In this document: piece after piece, positions 5,607 through 6,167 of the stretch
Layout of the letters: every line of letters starts with the position of its first letter
Numbering within the stretch: the stretch's first letter is position 1
Assembly (NCBI GenBank): GCA_030598645.1
Contig: JAUVPN010000174.1
Span: 1-6,167 of the forward strand
Length of the DNA: 6,167 nucleotides
Reading direction: 5' to 3'
Source: Hyphomicrobium sp.
Lineage (GTDB): Bacteria > Pseudomonadota > Alphaproteobacteria > Rhizobiales > Hyphomicrobiaceae
Notes under the pieces: generated by a model
What the model saw: only the letters and a program-made list of their open reading frames with translations
Database searches by the model: none
What the model was told of the DNA's origin: nothing
Position numbers and translations under genes: made by a program

Positions 5607-6167
5607 ATGAAAAAACTGCTCATGGCGACCGACCTTTCCGCTAGGTCCGACCGCGCGTTGGAACGCGCTATGGCGCTTGCCCGTCAGCTAGGCGCATCTC
5701 TTGAGGTGATTCATATTGTCAGTAGAACAGTACCCGCGAACATCGTTGAGGAATACGAAGCAAGCGCCCGCACAATCATCGAGCAGCTCCTTGAATCGCT
5801 GCTACCGAGCGCCGTTGTGAAACCTCAGATCTCAATCATCCGCGGTTACGACGACGAAGAGATCCTGTTCCACGCGCAGGAGACCAGCGCTGAACTCATC
5901 GTACTGGGCATCACCCGGCACTCCTCACATGAGCTCTTTTGCGGAACAACAGCGGAGCGCGTTATTCGTACTGGTAATTTGCCTGTATTGCTTGTTAAGG
6001 ACCCCGTCGCGCATGACTATGAGCGGGTACTTGTTCCCACCGATAATTCGCCGGCGGCGCAGCGCGCGCTTGAATGCGCCGCCGCGATTGCACCGGACGC
6101 CGAGTTTCATTTGCTCCACATCGTCGACGTACCATTCACAGGATTTTTGGGGCCAGAGTCCCAAGCG
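5607..6167 (+). CDS. Universal stress protein, tandem UspA domains (3' end outside window)
   Basis: A cytosolic stress protein with two Usp folds in one chain; 187 codons are visible and the frame is still open at the window edge. Domain 1 runs about 1-133: MKKLLMATDLSARSDRALER with the ATP-contacting aspartate D9, the ALARQLGASLEVIHIV strand-helix, and the GITRHSSHELFCGTTAERVI segment (101-120), ending NLPVLLVKDP. This segment departs from the classical G-2x-G-9x-G-S/T nucleotide motif: R104 replaces the second glycine and the gap is one residue shorter, though G113-T114 remain. Domain 2 begins at YERVLVPTDNSPAAQRALE (138-156). Candidate ribosome sites are AAGG at 5596-5599 (seven bases from ATG) and AAGGAG at 5587-5592 (14 bases). 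FixK/FNR box 2, centred about 81 bases before the start codon, indicates low-oxygen control. Tandem Usp proteins usually run to about 270-300 aa, so roughly a third is missing. Confidence 0.92.
   Translation, partial: MKKLLMATDLSARSDRALERAMALARQLGASLEVIHIVSRTVPANIVEEYEASARTIIEQLLESLLPSAVVKPQISIIRGYDDEEILFHAQETSAELIVLGITRHSSHELFCGTTAERVIRTGNLPVLLVKDPVAHDYERVLVPTDNSPAAQRALECAAAIAPDAEFHLLHIVDVPFTGFLGPESQA

Noticed and set aside
5414..5644. Plus-strand open frame of 76 codons upstream of uspA
   Set aside because: It reads through the FixK/FNR box and into uspA in another frame; composition is not protein-like.
1062..6167. Identification as the transmissible locus of stress tolerance known from proteobacteria
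   Set aside because: That locus is defined by clpK/clpG, several hsp20 genes, ftsH, yfd and thioredoxin-type genes, none of which is seen here; no mobile-element genes are visible either.
1..6167. tRNA, rRNA, CRISPR array, insertion sequence or prophage genes
   Set aside because: I read through the gaps on both strands and saw no tRNA-like cloverleaf, regular direct repeats with spacers, or transposase or integrase sequence.

Overview
The window looks like a stress-response stretch of a moderately GC-rich alphaproteobacterial chromosome or large replicon. The best fit is a Bradyrhizobium-like member of the Hyphomicrobiales (Rhizobiales). This rests on protein character, on two FixK/FNR-type palindromes (TTGA-N6-TCAA), and on several copies of a palindromic repeat whose minus-strand translation begins like the spurious 'MSALPPKADI' peptides I recall from rhizobial genomes. 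The taxonomic placement is inference; no search was run.

Layout. (1) 4-657, minus strand: a nitroreductase-family flavoprotein, complete to its stop at the window edge. (2) 658-1061: a divergent gap with no convincing long gene. It holds a 32-codon ORF that may be the broken 5' end of a membrane-protein gene, and a decayed copy of the palindromic repeat. (3) 1062-1478 and 1471-3864, plus strand: a small heat-shock protein (Hsp20) whose stop codon lies inside the first codons of an ATP-dependent Lon protease gene, an 8-base overlap. Lon has intact Walker, sensor, arginine-finger and Ser-Lys catalytic residues. (4) 3865-4567: about 700 bases without a long gene. They contain two tandem palindromic repeats, a near-perfect FixK/FNR box, and then a strong Shine-Dalgarno with an ATG that meets a stop after six codons. 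(5) 4568-5224: a cytosolic protein made of three BON domains. (6) 5225-5606: another gap with a diverged repeat copy and a second FixK/FNR box embedded in sequence closely matching the first. (7) 5607 to the window end: a tandem-domain universal stress protein, cut by the window edge.

Working together. Hsp20 holds unfolded proteins and Lon degrades damaged ones, so the overlapping pair is a chaperone-protease unit. The UspA gene sits directly behind a low-oxygen (FixK/FNR) box. A second such box stands 5' of the BON gene, but a decayed or leader ORF lies between them. A nitroreductase, an alpha-crystallin and a universal stress protein together recall oxygen-limitation or dormancy regulons known elsewhere. 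That the whole window is one regulon is inference: no FixK/FNR box is visible upstream of hsp20-lon or of the nitroreductase.
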